A stretch of 64,000 bases of DNA, taken from assembly GCF_016808335.1 (NCBI RefSeq), contig NC_053140.1, forward strand, positions 33,508,885-33,572,884, read 5' to 3'. Shown piece by piece: positions 1-11,978 of this stretch. A program made the translations under genes and the position numbers. This stretch comes from Panicum virgatum. Taxonomy: Eukaryota; Streptophyta; Magnoliopsida; Poales; Poaceae. Every line of letters begins with the position of its first letter. Within the stretch, counting starts at the first letter, position 1. The notes under the pieces were generated by a model. The model searched no databases and had not been told where the DNA came from. It was given only the letters and a program-made list of their open reading frames with translations.

Positions 1-709
1 TTGGGACCGTTTGGTTGCTTTACGGAACTCGGTGCAAAACGGGCAAAACTAGTGCAAAAGTTCGTGCCACGAAGTCGCGTCGGTATTTTTCGCAACGAAC
101 GCACCTGATCCACCTTATAGGACACTAAACTGACGTGTTGGTGCGTTTCGTACTATTTGGGTGGATTTGGTACCGTTTGGTTGCCTTACAGAACTCGGTG
201 CAAAACGGGACGACCTAGTGCAAAAGTTCGTGCCACGAAGTTGCGTCGGAATTTTTTACAACGAATGCACCCGATCGACCTTATAGGACACTAAACTGAC
301 GTTTTGGTGCGTTCGATACTATTTGGGTGCATTTGAGACCGTTTGGTTGCCTTACTGAACTCGGTGCAAATCAGGCCGAACTAGTGCAAAAGTTCGTGCC
401 ACGAAGTCGTGTCGGAATTTTTAGCTATGAACGCACCCGATCCACCCCAATAGACCCTAAACTAACGTTTTGCTGCGCTTTGCACTATTTGGGTGCATTT
501 TGGACCGTTTGGTTGCCTTACGAAACTCGGAGCAAAACAGGCCGAACTAGTGCAAAAGTTTGTACCACAAAGTCGCGTCGGAATTATTGGCAAGGAATGC
601 ACCCGATCCACCTTATACGACACTAAACTGACGTTTTGGTGCATTCAATACTATTTGGGTGCATTTGAGACCGTTTCGTTGACTTACGAAACTTGGTACA
701 AAACGGGCC

Positions 710-719
710 GCACTAGTGC
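710..719. other. 10-bp palindrome GCACTAGTGC around the SpeI site
   Basis: In one monomer class GGGCCGAACTAGTGC is changed to GGGCCGCACTAGTGC, extending the ACTAGT palindrome to ten bases. The same class recurs at 6,186 and 10,335 and, among others, near 14,484, 19,143, 24,907, 32,992, 38,650, 43,464, 45,953, 54,415 and 59,227. In most of these the next bases repeat GTGC again (GTGCACAAGTGCGTGC). Confidence 0.75.
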
Positions 720-1330
720 ACAAGTGCGTGCCACGAAGTCGCATCGGGATTTTTCGCAACGAACACACCTGATCCACCTTATAGGACCCTAAATTGACGT
801 TTTGGTGTGTTTCGTACTATTTGGGTGTATTTGGGACCGTTTGGTTGCCTTACCCAACTCTGTGCAAAACGGGCCGAACTAGTGCAAATGTTTGTGCCAC
901 GAAGTCGCGTCGGAATTTTTTCGCAACAAACGCACCCGATCCACCCCATTGGATCCTAAACTGACATTTTGCTGCGTTTTGTACTATTTGAGTGCATTTG
1001 GGATTGTTTGGTTGCCTTACCGAACTCGGTGCAAAACGGGCCGAACTAATGCAAAAGTTCGTTCCACGAAGTTGTGTCGGAATTTTTCGCAATGAACGCA
1101 CCCGATCCACCCCATTGGACCCTAAACTGATTAATTTGGTGTGTTTCGTCCTATTTGGGTGAATTTGGGACCGTTCGGTTGACTTACCGAATTTGGTGCA
1201 AAACTGGCCGAACTTGTGCAAAAGTTCGTGCCACGAAGTCACGTCGGAATTTTTGCAACGAACGCACCCGGTCCACCCCATTGGACCCTAAACTGACGTT
1301 TTGCTATGTTTCGTACTATTTGGGTGCATT

Positions 1331-1496
1331 TGGGACCGTTTGGTTGCCTTACGAAACTCGGTGCAAATCGGGCCGAACTAGTGCAAAAGTTCGTGCCACG
1401 AAGTCGCGTCGGAATTTTTCGCAACGAACGCACCCGATCCACCTTATAGGACACTAAACTGACGTGTTGGTGCGTTTCGTACTATTTTGGTGGATT
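1331..1496 (+). repeat. Reference 166-bp monomer
   Basis: One complete monomer, used here to define the phase; it starts at TGGGACCG and the next monomer starts with the equivalent TGGTACCG. Counted by hand it holds 83 G+C in 166 bases (50%) and 17 CpG dinucleotides. In order it carries GACCGTTTGG (near its start), a SpeI site ACTAGT, the dyad TTCGTGCCACGAA (1,390-1,402), a T-tract in GGAATTTTTCGC, GCACCCGATCCACC, the CACTAAACTG allele of the telomere-like heptamer position, and TTTCGTACTATTTTGG, a private variant of the usual TTTCGTACTATTTGGG. It is a typical full-length unit; other monomers differ from it by substitutions and rare 1-3 base indels. Confidence 0.93.
1390..1402. other. Dyad TTCGTGCCACGAA present in most monomers
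   Basis: TTCGTG and CACGAA are exact reverse complements separated by one C. This 13-base dyad is at the same place in most of the monomers and is shown here in the reference unit. Variants break one arm (for example TTTGTGCCACGAA, TTCGTGCCACAAA, TTCGTTCCACGAA). Short dyads are common in centromeric satellites and have been linked to non-B DNA or to protein binding; a function here is only inferred. Confidence 0.75.
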
Positions 1497-3634
1497 TGGT
1501 ACCGTTTGGTTGCGTTACGGAACTCGGTGCAAAACGGGACGAACTAGTGCAAAAGTTCGTGCCACGAAGTCGCATCAGAATTTTTCGCAACGAATGCACC
1601 CGATCCACCTTATAGGACACTAAACTGATGTTTTGGTGCATTCCACACTATTTGGGTGCATTTGAGACCGTTTGGTTGCCTTACGGAACTCGGTGCAAAT
1701 CGGGCCGAACTTGTGCAAAAGTTCGTGCCACGAAGTCGCGTCGGAATTTTTCGCAACAAACGCACACGATCCACCCCATTGGACCCTAAACTGATGTTTT
1801 GCTGTGTTTCATACTATTTGGGTGCATTTGGGACCGTTTGGTTGCCTTACGAAACACGGTGCAAAACGGGCCGAACTAGTGCAAAAGTTCATGCCACAAA
1901 GTCGCATAAGAATTTTTCGCAATGAATGCACCCGATCCACCATATAGGACACTAAACTGACATTTTGGTGTGTTCCATACTATTTGGGTGCATTTGAGAC
2001 TGTTTGGTTGCCTTACGAAACTCGGTGCAGAACGGGCCGAACTAGTGCAAAAGTTCGTACCACGAAGTCGCGTCGGAATTTTTCACAACGAACGCACCCG
2101 ATCCACCCCATCGGACCCTAAACTGACATTTTGGTGCGTTTTGTACTATTTGGGTGCATTTGGGACTGTTTGGTTGTCTTACGAAACTCGGTGCAAAACG
2201 GGCCAAACTAGTGCAAAAGTTCGTGCCACGAAGTCGCGTCGGAATTTTTTGCATCAAACGCACCCGATCCACCCCATTGGACCCTAAACTAACATTTTGC
2301 TGCGTTTCATACTATTTGAGTGCATTTAGGACTATTTGATTGCCTTACCGAACTCGGTGCAAAACTGGCGGAACTAATGCAAAAGTGCGTGCCACGAAGT
2401 TGCATCTGAATTTTTAGCTATGAACGCACCCGATCCACCCCATTGGACCCTAAACTGATTAATTTGGTGCGTTTCGTACTATTTGGGTGCATTTGGGACC
2501 GTTCGGTTGACTTACGGAATTCGGTGCAAAACTGGCCAAACTAGTGCGAAAGTTCGTGCCACGAAGTCGCATCGGAATTTTTCGCAACGAACGCAGCCGA
2601 TCCACCCAATTGGACCCTAAATTGACGTTTTGGTGTGTTTCATACTATTTGGGTGTATTTGGGACCGTTTGGTTGCCTTACCAAACTCTGTGCAAAGCGG
2701 GCCGAACTAGTGCAAAAGTTCGTGCCACGAAGTCGCGTCGGAATTTTTCGCAACAAACGCACCCGATCCACCCCATTGGACCCTAAACTGACGTTTTGCT
2801 GTGTTTCGTACTATTTGGGTGCATTTGGGATCGTTTGGTTGCCTTACGAAACACTGTGCAAAACGGGCCAAACTAGTGCAAAAGTTCGTGCCACGAAGTC
2901 ACGTCAGAATTTTCGCAACGAACGCACCCGGTCCACCTTATAGGACACTAAACTAACGTTTTGGTGCGTTCTGTACTATTTGGGTACATTTGGGACCGTT
3001 TGGTTGCCTTACGGAACTCGGTGCAAAACGGGCAAAACTAGTGCAAAAGTTCGTGCCACGAAGTCGCGTCGGTATTTTTCGCAATGAACGCACCCGATCC
3101 ACCTTATAGGACACTAAACTGACGTGTTGGTGCGTTTCGTACTATTTGGGTGGATTTGGTACCGTTTGGTTGCCTTACAGAACTCGGTGCAAAACGGGAC
3201 GACCTAGTGCAAAAGTTCGTGCCACGAAGTTGCGTCGGAATTTTTTACAACGAATGCACCCGATCCACCCCATTGGACCCTAAACTGATGTTTTGCTGCG
3301 TTTCGTACTATTTGGGTGCATTTGGGACCGTTTGGTTGCCTTACGAAACACGGTGCAAAACGGGCCGAACTAGTGTAAAAGTTCGTGCCACGAAGTCGCG
3401 TCGGAATTTTTCATAACGAATGCACCCGATCCACCTTATAGGACACCAAACTGACGTTTTGGTGTGTTCCATACTATTTGGGTGCATTTGAGACCGTTTG
3501 GTTGCCTTACGAAATTGGGTGCAAAACGGGCCGAACTAGTGCAAAAGTTTGTGCCACGAAGTCACGTCGGAATTTTTGCAACGAACGCACCCGATCCACC
3601 CCATTGGACCCTAAACTGAAGGTTTGCTGTGTTT

Positions 3635-6600
3635 CGTACTATTTGGGTGCATTTGGGACCGTTTGGTTGCCTTACGAAACACGGTGCAAAACGGGCCGAA
3701 CTAGTGCAAAAGTTCGTGCACGAAGTCGCATCGGAATTTTTCGCAACGAATGCACCCGATCCACCTTATAGGACACCAAACTGACGTTTTGGTGTGTTCC
3801 ACACTATTTGGGTGCATTTGAGACCGTTTGGTTGCCTTACTGAACTCGGTGCAAATCAGGCCGAACTAGTGCAAAAGTTCGTGCCACGAAGTCGTGTCGG
3901 AATTTTTTGCAATGAATGCACCCGATCCACCTTATAGGACACTAAACTGACGTGTTGGTGCGTTTCGTTCTATTTGGGTGGATTTTGTACTGTTTGGTTG
4001 CCTTACGAAACTCGGTGCAGAACGGGACGAACTAGTGCAAAAGTGCGTGCCACGAAGTCGCGTCGGAATTTTTCGCAACGAATGCACCCGATCAACCTTA
4101 TAGGACACTAAACTGATGTTTTGGTGCATTCCACACTATTTGGGTGCATTTGAGACTGTTTGGTTGCCTTACGGAACTCGGTGCAAATCGGGCCGAACTT
4201 GTGCAAAAGTTCATGCCACGAAGTCGCGTCGGAATTTTTCGCAACAAACGCACACGATCCACCCCATTGGACCCTAAACTGATGTTTTGCTGTGTTTCGT
4301 ACTATTTGGGTGCATTTGGGACCGTTTGGTTGCCTTACGAAACACGGTGCAAAACGGGCCGAACTAGTGCAAAAGTTCATGCCACAAAGTCGCATAAGAA
4401 TTTTTCGCAATGAATGCACCCGATCCACCATATAAGACACTAAACTGACATTTTGGTGTGTTCCATACTATTTGGGTGCATTTGAGACTGTTTGGTTGCC
4501 TTACGAAACTCGGTGCAGAACGGGCCGAACTAGTGCAAAAGTTCGTACCACGAAGTCGCGTCGGAATTTTTCACAACGAACGCACCCGATCCACCCCATC
4601 GGACCCTAAACTGACATTTTGGTGCGTTTTGTACTATTTGGGTGCATTTGGGACTGTTTGGTTGTCTTACGAAACTCGGTGCAAAACGGGCCAAACTAGT
4701 GCAAAAGTTCGTGCCACGAAGTCGCGTCGGAATTTTTTGCATCAAACGCACCCGATCCACCCCATTGGACCCTAAACTAACATTTTGCTGCGTTTCATAC
4801 TATTTGAGAGCATTTAGGACTATTTGGTTGCCTTACCGAACTCGGTGCAAAACTGGCGGAACTAATGCAAAAGTGCGTGCCACGAAGTTGCATCTGAATT
4901 TTTAGCTATGAACGCACCCGATCCACCCCATTGGACCCTAAACTGATTAATTTGGTGCGTTTCGTACTATTTGGGTGCATTTGGGACCGTTCGGTTGACT
5001 TACGGAATTCGGTGCAAAACTGGCCAAACTAGTGCGAAAGTTCGTGCCACGAAGTCGCATCGGAATTTTTTGCAACGAACGCAGCCAATCCACCCAATTG
5101 GACCCTAAATTGACATTTTGGTGTGTTTCATACTATTTGGGTGTATTTGGGACCGTTTGGTTGCCTTACCAAACTCTGTGCAAAGCGGGCCGAACTAGTG
5201 CAAAAGTTCGTGCCACGAAGTCGCGTCGGAATTTTTCACAACAAACGCACCCGATCCACCCCATTGGACCCTAAACTGACGTTTTGCTGTGTTTCGTACT
5301 ATTTGGGTGCATTTGGACCGTTTGGTTGCCTTACGAAACACGTTGCAAAACGGGCAGAACTAGTACAAAAGTTTGTGCCACGAAGTCGCGTCAGAATTTT
5401 CGCAACGAACGCACCCGGTCCACCTTATAGGACACTAAACTAACGTTTTGGTGCGTTCTGTACTATTTGGGTACATTTGGGACCGTTTGGTTGCTTTACG
5501 GAACTCGGTGCAAAACGGGCAAAACTAGTGCAAAAGTTCGTGCCACGAAGTCGCGTCGGTATTTTTCGCAACGAACGCACCTGATCCACCTTATAGGACA
5601 CTAAACTGACGTGTTGGTGCGTTTCGTACTATTTGGGTGGATTTGGTACCGTTTGGTTGCCTTACAGAACTCGGTGCAAAACGGGACGACCTAGTGCAAA
5701 AGTTCGTGCCACGAAGTTGCGTCGGAATTTTTTACAACGAATGCACCCGATCGACCTTATAGGACACTAAACTGACGTTTTGGTGCGTTCGATACTATTT
5801 GGGTGCATTTGAGACCGTTTGGTTGCCTTACTGAACTCGGTGCAAATCAGGCCGAACTAGTGCAAAAGTTCGTGCCACGAAGTCGTGTCGGAATTTTTAG
5901 CTATGAACGCACCCGATCCACCCCAATAGACCCTAAACTAACGTTTTGCTGCGCTTTGCACTATTTGGGTGCATTTTGGACCGTTTGGTTGCCTTACGAA
6001 ACTCGGAGCAAAACAGGCCGAACTAGTGCAAAAGTTTGTACCACAAAGTCGCGTCGGAATTATTGGCAAGGAATGCACCCGATCCACCTTATACGACACT
6101 AAACTGACGTTTTGGTGCATTCAATACTATTTGGGTGCATTTGAGACCGTTTCGTTGACTTACGAAACTTGGTACAAAACGGGCCGCACTAGTGCACAAG
6201 TGCGTGCCACGAAGTCGCATCGGGATTTTTCGCAACGAACACACCTGATCCACCTTATAGGACCCTAAATTGACGTTTTGGTGTGTTTCGTACTATTTGG
6301 GTGTATTTGGGACCGTTTGGTTGCCTTACCCAACTCTGTGCAAAACGGGCCGAACTAGTGCAAATGTTTGTGCCACGAAGTCGCGTCGGAATTTTTTCGC
6401 AACAAACGCACCCGATCCACCCCATTGGATCCTAAACTGACATTTTGCTGCGTTTTGTACTATTTGAGTGCATTTGGGATTGTTTGGTTGCCTTACCGAA
6501 CTCGGTGCAAAACGGGCCGAACTAATGCAAAAGTTCGTTCCACGAAGTTGTGTCGGAATTTTTCGCAATGAACGCACCCGATCCACCCCATTGGACCCTA

Positions 6601-7783
6601 AACTGATTAATTTGGTGTGTTTCGTCCTATTTGGGTGAATTTGGGACCGTTCGGTTGACTTACCGAATTTGGTGCAAAACTGGCCGAACTTGTGCAAAAG
6701 TTCGTGCCACGAAGTCACGTCGGAATTTTTGCAACGAACGCACCCGGTCCACCCCATTGGACCCTAAACTGACGTTTTGCTATGTTTCGTACTATTTGGG
6801 TGCATTTGGGACCGTTTGGTTGCCTTACGAAACTCGGTGCAAATCGGGCCGAACTAGTGCAAAAGTTCGTGCCACGAAGTCGCGTCGGAATTTTTCGCAA
6901 CGAACGCACCCGATCCACCTTATAGGACACTAAACTGACGTGTTGGTGCGTTTCGTACTATTTTGGTGGATTTGGTACCGTTTGGTTGCGTTACGGAACT
7001 CGGTGCAAAACGGGACGAACTAGTGCAAAAGTTCGTGCCACGAAGTCGCATCAGAATTTTTCGCAACGAATGCACCCGATCCACCTTATAGGACACTAAA
7101 CTGATGTTTTGGTGCATTCCACACTATTTGGGTGCATTTGAGACCGTTTGGTTGCCTTACGGAACTCGGTGCAAATCGGGCCGAACTTGTGCAAAAGTTC
7201 GTGCCACGAAGTCGCGTCGGAATTTTTCGCAACAAACGCACACGATCCACCCCATTGGACCCTAAACTGATGTTTTGCTGTGTTTCATACTATTTGGGTG
7301 CATTTGGGACCGTTTGGTTGCCTTACGAAACACGGTGCAAAACGGGCCGAACTAGTGCAAAAGTTCATGCCACAAAGTCGCATAAGAATTTTTCGCAATG
7401 AATGCACCCGATCCACCTTATAGGACACTAAACTGACATTTTGGTGTGTTCCATACTATTTGGGTGCATTTGAGACTGTTTGGTTGCCTTACGAAACTCG
7501 GTGCAGAACGGGCCGAACTAGTGCAAAAGTTCGTACCACGAAGTCGCGTCGGAATTTTTCACAACGAACGCACCCGATCCACCCCATCGGACCCTAAACT
7601 GACATTTTGGTGCGTTTTGTACTATTTGGGTGCATTTGGGACTGTTTGGTTGTCTTACGAAACTCGGTGCAAAACGGGCCAAACTAGTGCAAAAGTTCGT
7701 GCCACGAAGTCGTGTCGGAATTTTTAGCAACGAATGCACCTGATCCACCTTATAGGACACTAAACTGACGTTTTGGTGCGTTC
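3635..7783 (+). repeat. 25-monomer higher-order repeat, copy 1 (4,149 bp)
   Basis: First of two directly adjacent copies with a period of 4,149 bp (25 x 166 minus 1). Shared sequence runs from 3,635 to 7,829 and pairs with 7,784-11,978. The GATTAATTT landmark monomers lie at 4,945 and 6,605 and recur at 9,094 and 10,754. The copy begins in the middle of a monomer, as expected from unequal exchange and not from insertion of a defined cassette. It contains a gapless palindrome at 3,713-3,724. In reading the two copies side by side I noticed one substitution (G at 5,626, A at 9,775). Confidence 0.92.
3713..3724. other. Gapless 12-bp palindrome TTCGTGCACGAA
   Basis: Loss of the spacer C turns the usual 13-base dyad into a perfect 12-base palindrome. 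The one-base loss also makes this monomer 165 bp and contributes to the 4,149-bp (not 4,150) period. Confidence 0.85.
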
Positions 7784-10700
7784 CGTACTATTTGGGTGCA
7801 TTTGGGACCGTTTGGTTGCCTTACGAAACACGGTGCAAAACGGGCCGAACTAGTGCAAAAGTTCGTGCACGAAGTCGCATCGGAATTTTTCGCAACGAAT
7901 GCACCCGATCCACCTTATAGGACACCAAACTGACGTTTTGGTGTGTTCCACACTATTTGGGTGCATTTGAGACCGTTTGGTTGCCTTACTGAACTCGGTG
8001 CAAATCAGGCCGAACTAGTGCAAAAGTTCGTGCCACGAAGTCGTGTCGGAATTTTTTGCAATGAATGCACCCGATCCACCTTATAGGACACTAAACTGAC
8101 GTGTTGGTGCGTTTCGTTCTATTTGGGTGGATTTTGTACTGTTTGGTTGCCTTACGAAACTCGGTGCAGAACGGGACGAACTAGTGCAAAAGTGCGTGCC
8201 ACGAAGTCGCGTCGGAATTTTTCGCAACGAATGCACCCGATCAACCTTATAGGACACTAAACTGATGTTTTGGTGCATTCCACACTATTTGGGTGCATTT
8301 GAGACTGTTTGGTTGCCTTACGGAACTCGGTGCAAATCGGGCCGAACTTGTGCAAAAGTTCATGCCACGAAGTCGCGTCGGAATTTTTCGCAACAAACGC
8401 ACACGATCCACCCCATTGGACCCTAAACTGATGTTTTGCTGTGTTTCGTACTATTTGGGTGCATTTGGGACCGTTTGGTTGCCTTACGAAACACGGTGCA
8501 AAACGGGCCGAACTAGTGCAAAAGTTCATGCCACAAAGTCGCATAAGAATTTTTCGCAATGAATGCACCCGATCCACCATATAAGACACTAAACTGACAT
8601 TTTGGTGTGTTCCATACTATTTGGGTGCATTTGAGACTGTTTGGTTGCCTTACGAAACTCGGTGCAGAACGGGCCGAACTAGTGCAAAAGTTCGTACCAC
8701 GAAGTCGCGTCGGAATTTTTCACAACGAACGCACCCGATCCACCCCATCGGACCCTAAACTGACATTTTGGTGCGTTTTGTACTATTTGGGTGCATTTGG
8801 GACTGTTTGGTTGTCTTACGAAACTCGGTGCAAAACGGGCCAAACTAGTGCAAAAGTTCGTGCCACGAAGTCGCGTCGGAATTTTTTGCATCAAACGCAC
8901 CCGATCCACCCCATTGGACCCTAAACTAACATTTTGCTGCGTTTCATACTATTTGAGAGCATTTAGGACTATTTGGTTGCCTTACCGAACTCGGTGCAAA
9001 ACTGGCGGAACTAATGCAAAAGTGCGTGCCACGAAGTTGCATCTGAATTTTTAGCTATGAACGCACCCGATCCACCCCATTGGACCCTAAACTGATTAAT
9101 TTGGTGCGTTTCGTACTATTTGGGTGCATTTGGGACCGTTCGGTTGACTTACGGAATTCGGTGCAAAACTGGCCAAACTAGTGCGAAAGTTCGTGCCACG
9201 AAGTCGCATCGGAATTTTTTGCAACGAACGCAGCCAATCCACCCAATTGGACCCTAAATTGACATTTTGGTGTGTTTCATACTATTTGGGTGTATTTGGG
9301 ACCGTTTGGTTGCCTTACCAAACTCTGTGCAAAGCGGGCCGAACTAGTGCAAAAGTTCGTGCCACGAAGTCGCGTCGGAATTTTTCACAACAAACGCACC
9401 CGATCCACCCCATTGGACCCTAAACTGACGTTTTGCTGTGTTTCGTACTATTTGGGTGCATTTGGACCGTTTGGTTGCCTTACGAAACACGTTGCAAAAC
9501 GGGCAGAACTAGTACAAAAGTTTGTGCCACGAAGTCGCGTCAGAATTTTCGCAACGAACGCACCCGGTCCACCTTATAGGACACTAAACTAACGTTTTGG
9601 TGCGTTCTGTACTATTTGGGTACATTTGGGACCGTTTGGTTGCTTTACGGAACTCGGTGCAAAACGGGCAAAACTAGTGCAAAAGTTCGTGCCACGAAGT
9701 CGCGTCGGTATTTTTCGCAACGAACGCACCTGATCCACCTTATAGGACACTAAACTGACGTGTTGGTGCGTTTCATACTATTTGGGTGGATTTGGTACCG
9801 TTTGGTTGCCTTACAGAACTCGGTGCAAAACGGGACGACCTAGTGCAAAAGTTCGTGCCACGAAGTTGCGTCGGAATTTTTTACAACGAATGCACCCGAT
9901 CGACCTTATAGGACACTAAACTGACGTTTTGGTGCGTTCGATACTATTTGGGTGCATTTGAGACCGTTTGGTTGCCTTACTGAACTCGGTGCAAATCAGG
10001 CCGAACTAGTGCAAAAGTTCGTGCCACGAAGTCGTGTCGGAATTTTTAGCTATGAACGCACCCGATCCACCCCAATAGACCCTAAACTAACGTTTTGCTG
10101 CGCTTTGCACTATTTGGGTGCATTTTGGACCGTTTGGTTGCCTTACGAAACTCGGAGCAAAACAGGCCGAACTAGTGCAAAAGTTTGTACCACAAAGTCG
10201 CGTCGGAATTATTGGCAAGGAATGCACCCGATCCACCTTATACGACACTAAACTGACGTTTTGGTGCATTCAATACTATTTGGGTGCATTTGAGACCGTT
10301 TCGTTGACTTACGAAACTTGGTACAAAACGGGCCGCACTAGTGCACAAGTGCGTGCCACGAAGTCGCATCGGGATTTTTCGCAACGAACACACCTGATCC
10401 ACCTTATAGGACCCTAAATTGACGTTTTGGTGTGTTTCGTACTATTTGGGTGTATTTGGGACCGTTTGGTTGCCTTACCCAACTCTGTGCAAAACGGGCC
10501 GAACTAGTGCAAATGTTTGTGCCACGAAGTCGCGTCGGAATTTTTTCGCAACAAACGCACCCGATCCACCCCATTGGATCCTAAACTGACATTTTGCTGC
10601 GTTTTGTACTATTTGAGTGCATTTGGGATTGTTTGGTTGCCTTACCGAACTCGGTGCAAAACGGGCCGAACTAATGCAAAAGTTCGTTCCACGAAGTTGT

Positions 10701-11978
10701 GTCGGAATTTTTCGCAATGAACGCACCCGATCCACCCCATTGGACCCTAAACTGATTAATTTGGTGTGTTTCGTCCTATTTGGGTGAATTTGGGACCGTT
10801 CGGTTGACTTACCGAATTTGGTGCAAAACTGGCCGAACTTGTGCAAAAGTTCGTGCCACGAAGTCACGTCGGAATTTTTGCAACGAACGCACCCGGTCCA
10901 CCCCATTGGACCCTAAACTGACGTTTTGCTATGTTTCGTACTATTTGGGTGCATTTGGGACCGTTTGGTTGCCTTACGAAACTCGGTGCAAATCGGGCCG
11001 AACTAGTGCAAAAGTTCGTGCCACGAAGTCGCGTCGGAATTTTTCGCAACGAACGCACCCGATCCACCTTATAGGACACTAAACTGACGTGTTGGTGCGT
11101 TTCGTACTATTTTGGTGGATTTGGTACCGTTTGGTTGCGTTACGGAACTCGGTGCAAAACGGGACGAACTAGTGCAAAAGTTCGTGCCACGAAGTCGCAT
11201 CAGAATTTTTCGCAACGAATGCACCCGATCCACCTTATAGGACACTAAACTGATGTTTTGGTGCATTCCACACTATTTGGGTGCATTTGAGACCGTTTGG
11301 TTGCCTTACGGAACTCGGTGCAAATCGGGCCGAACTTGTGCAAAAGTTCGTGCCACGAAGTCGCGTCGGAATTTTTCGCAACAAACGCACACGATCCACC
11401 CCATTGGACCCTAAACTGATGTTTTGCTGTGTTTCATACTATTTGGGTGCATTTGGGACCGTTTGGTTGCCTTACGAAACACGGTGCAAAACGGGCCGAA
11501 CTAGTGCAAAAGTTCATGCCACAAAGTCGCATAAGAATTTTTCGCAATGAATGCACCCGATCCACCTTATAGGACACTAAACTGACATTTTGGTGTGTTC
11601 CATACTATTTGGGTGCATTTGAGACTGTTTGGTTGCCTTACGAAACTCGGTGCAGAACGGGCCGAACTAGTGCAAAAGTTCGTACCACGAAGTCGCGTCG
11701 GAATTTTTCACAACGAACGCACCCGATCCACCCCATCGGACCCTAAACTGACATTTTGGTGCGTTTTGTACTATTTGGGTGCATTTGGGACTGTTTGGTT
11801 GTCTTACGAAACTCGGTGCAAAACGGGCCAAACTAGTGCAAAAGTTCGTGCCACGAAGTCGTGTCGGAATTTTTAGCAACGAATGCACCTGATCCACCTT
11901 ATAGGACACTAAACTGACGTTTTGGTGCGTTCCGTACTATTTGGGTGCATTTGGGACCGTTTGGTTGCCTTACGAAAC
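7784..11978 (+). repeat. 25-monomer higher-order repeat, copy 2
   Basis: Second copy, following copy 1 without a gap. The 46 bases at 7,784-7,829 belong to the match on both sides and so mark the interval in which the exchange took place. Similarity to copy 1 stops at 11,979, where T replaces A in the sequence after TTACGAAAC, and a different monomer variant follows. Near-identity with copy 1 over more than 4 kb implies a recent duplication or very recent homogenisation. Confidence 0.92.
7862..7873. other. Gapless 12-bp palindrome, second copy
   Basis: Counterpart of 3,713-3,724 at an offset of 4,149, in copy 2 of the 25-monomer unit. The two-fold occurrence is explained by duplication. Confidence 0.85.

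Larger units (their letters stand above)
1..3634 (+). repeat. Leading segment: overlapping partial HOR copies
   Basis: Bases 1 to about 2,235 match 5,477 to about 7,711 almost perfectly (offset 5,476 bp, 33 monomers). Bases about 1,640-3,262 match about 4,128-5,748 (offset 2,488, falling to 2,487; 15 monomers). From about 3,150 to 3,634 the best relatives are near 22,094-22,610 and 30,180-30,690 instead. The segment is therefore a patchwork of the same monomer variants that form the 25-monomer unit to its right, cut and rejoined in different registers. The monomer beginning near 3,481 is the intact counterpart of the truncated monomers at 22,425 and 30,510. Confidence 0.85.

Noticed and set aside
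1112..1128. Telomere-type repeat, because CCCTAAA occurs in many monomers
   Set aside because: It is a single heptamer at one fixed place in the monomer (GGACCCTAAACTG), alternating with GGACACTAAACTG; there is no tandem CCCTAAA run.
850..1281. A 143-codon minus-strand open frame, and about 250 similar frames, as protein-coding genes
   Set aside because: All are readings of the 166-bp repeat, overlap on both strands, cross monomer borders, and recur with the repeat; no domain, promoter or codon signature is seen.
1347..1370. Second CENP-B-box candidate in CTCGGTGCAAAACGGG
   Set aside because: The spacing is one base too long between the fixed A and CGGG, and the first T is usually C.
3635..11978. 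Assembly artefact as the only explanation of the near-identical 4,149-bp copies
   Set aside because: Not excluded, but the in-phase junction inside a monomer and similar events at other periods fit biological unequal exchange; it is kept as a caveat, not as the call.
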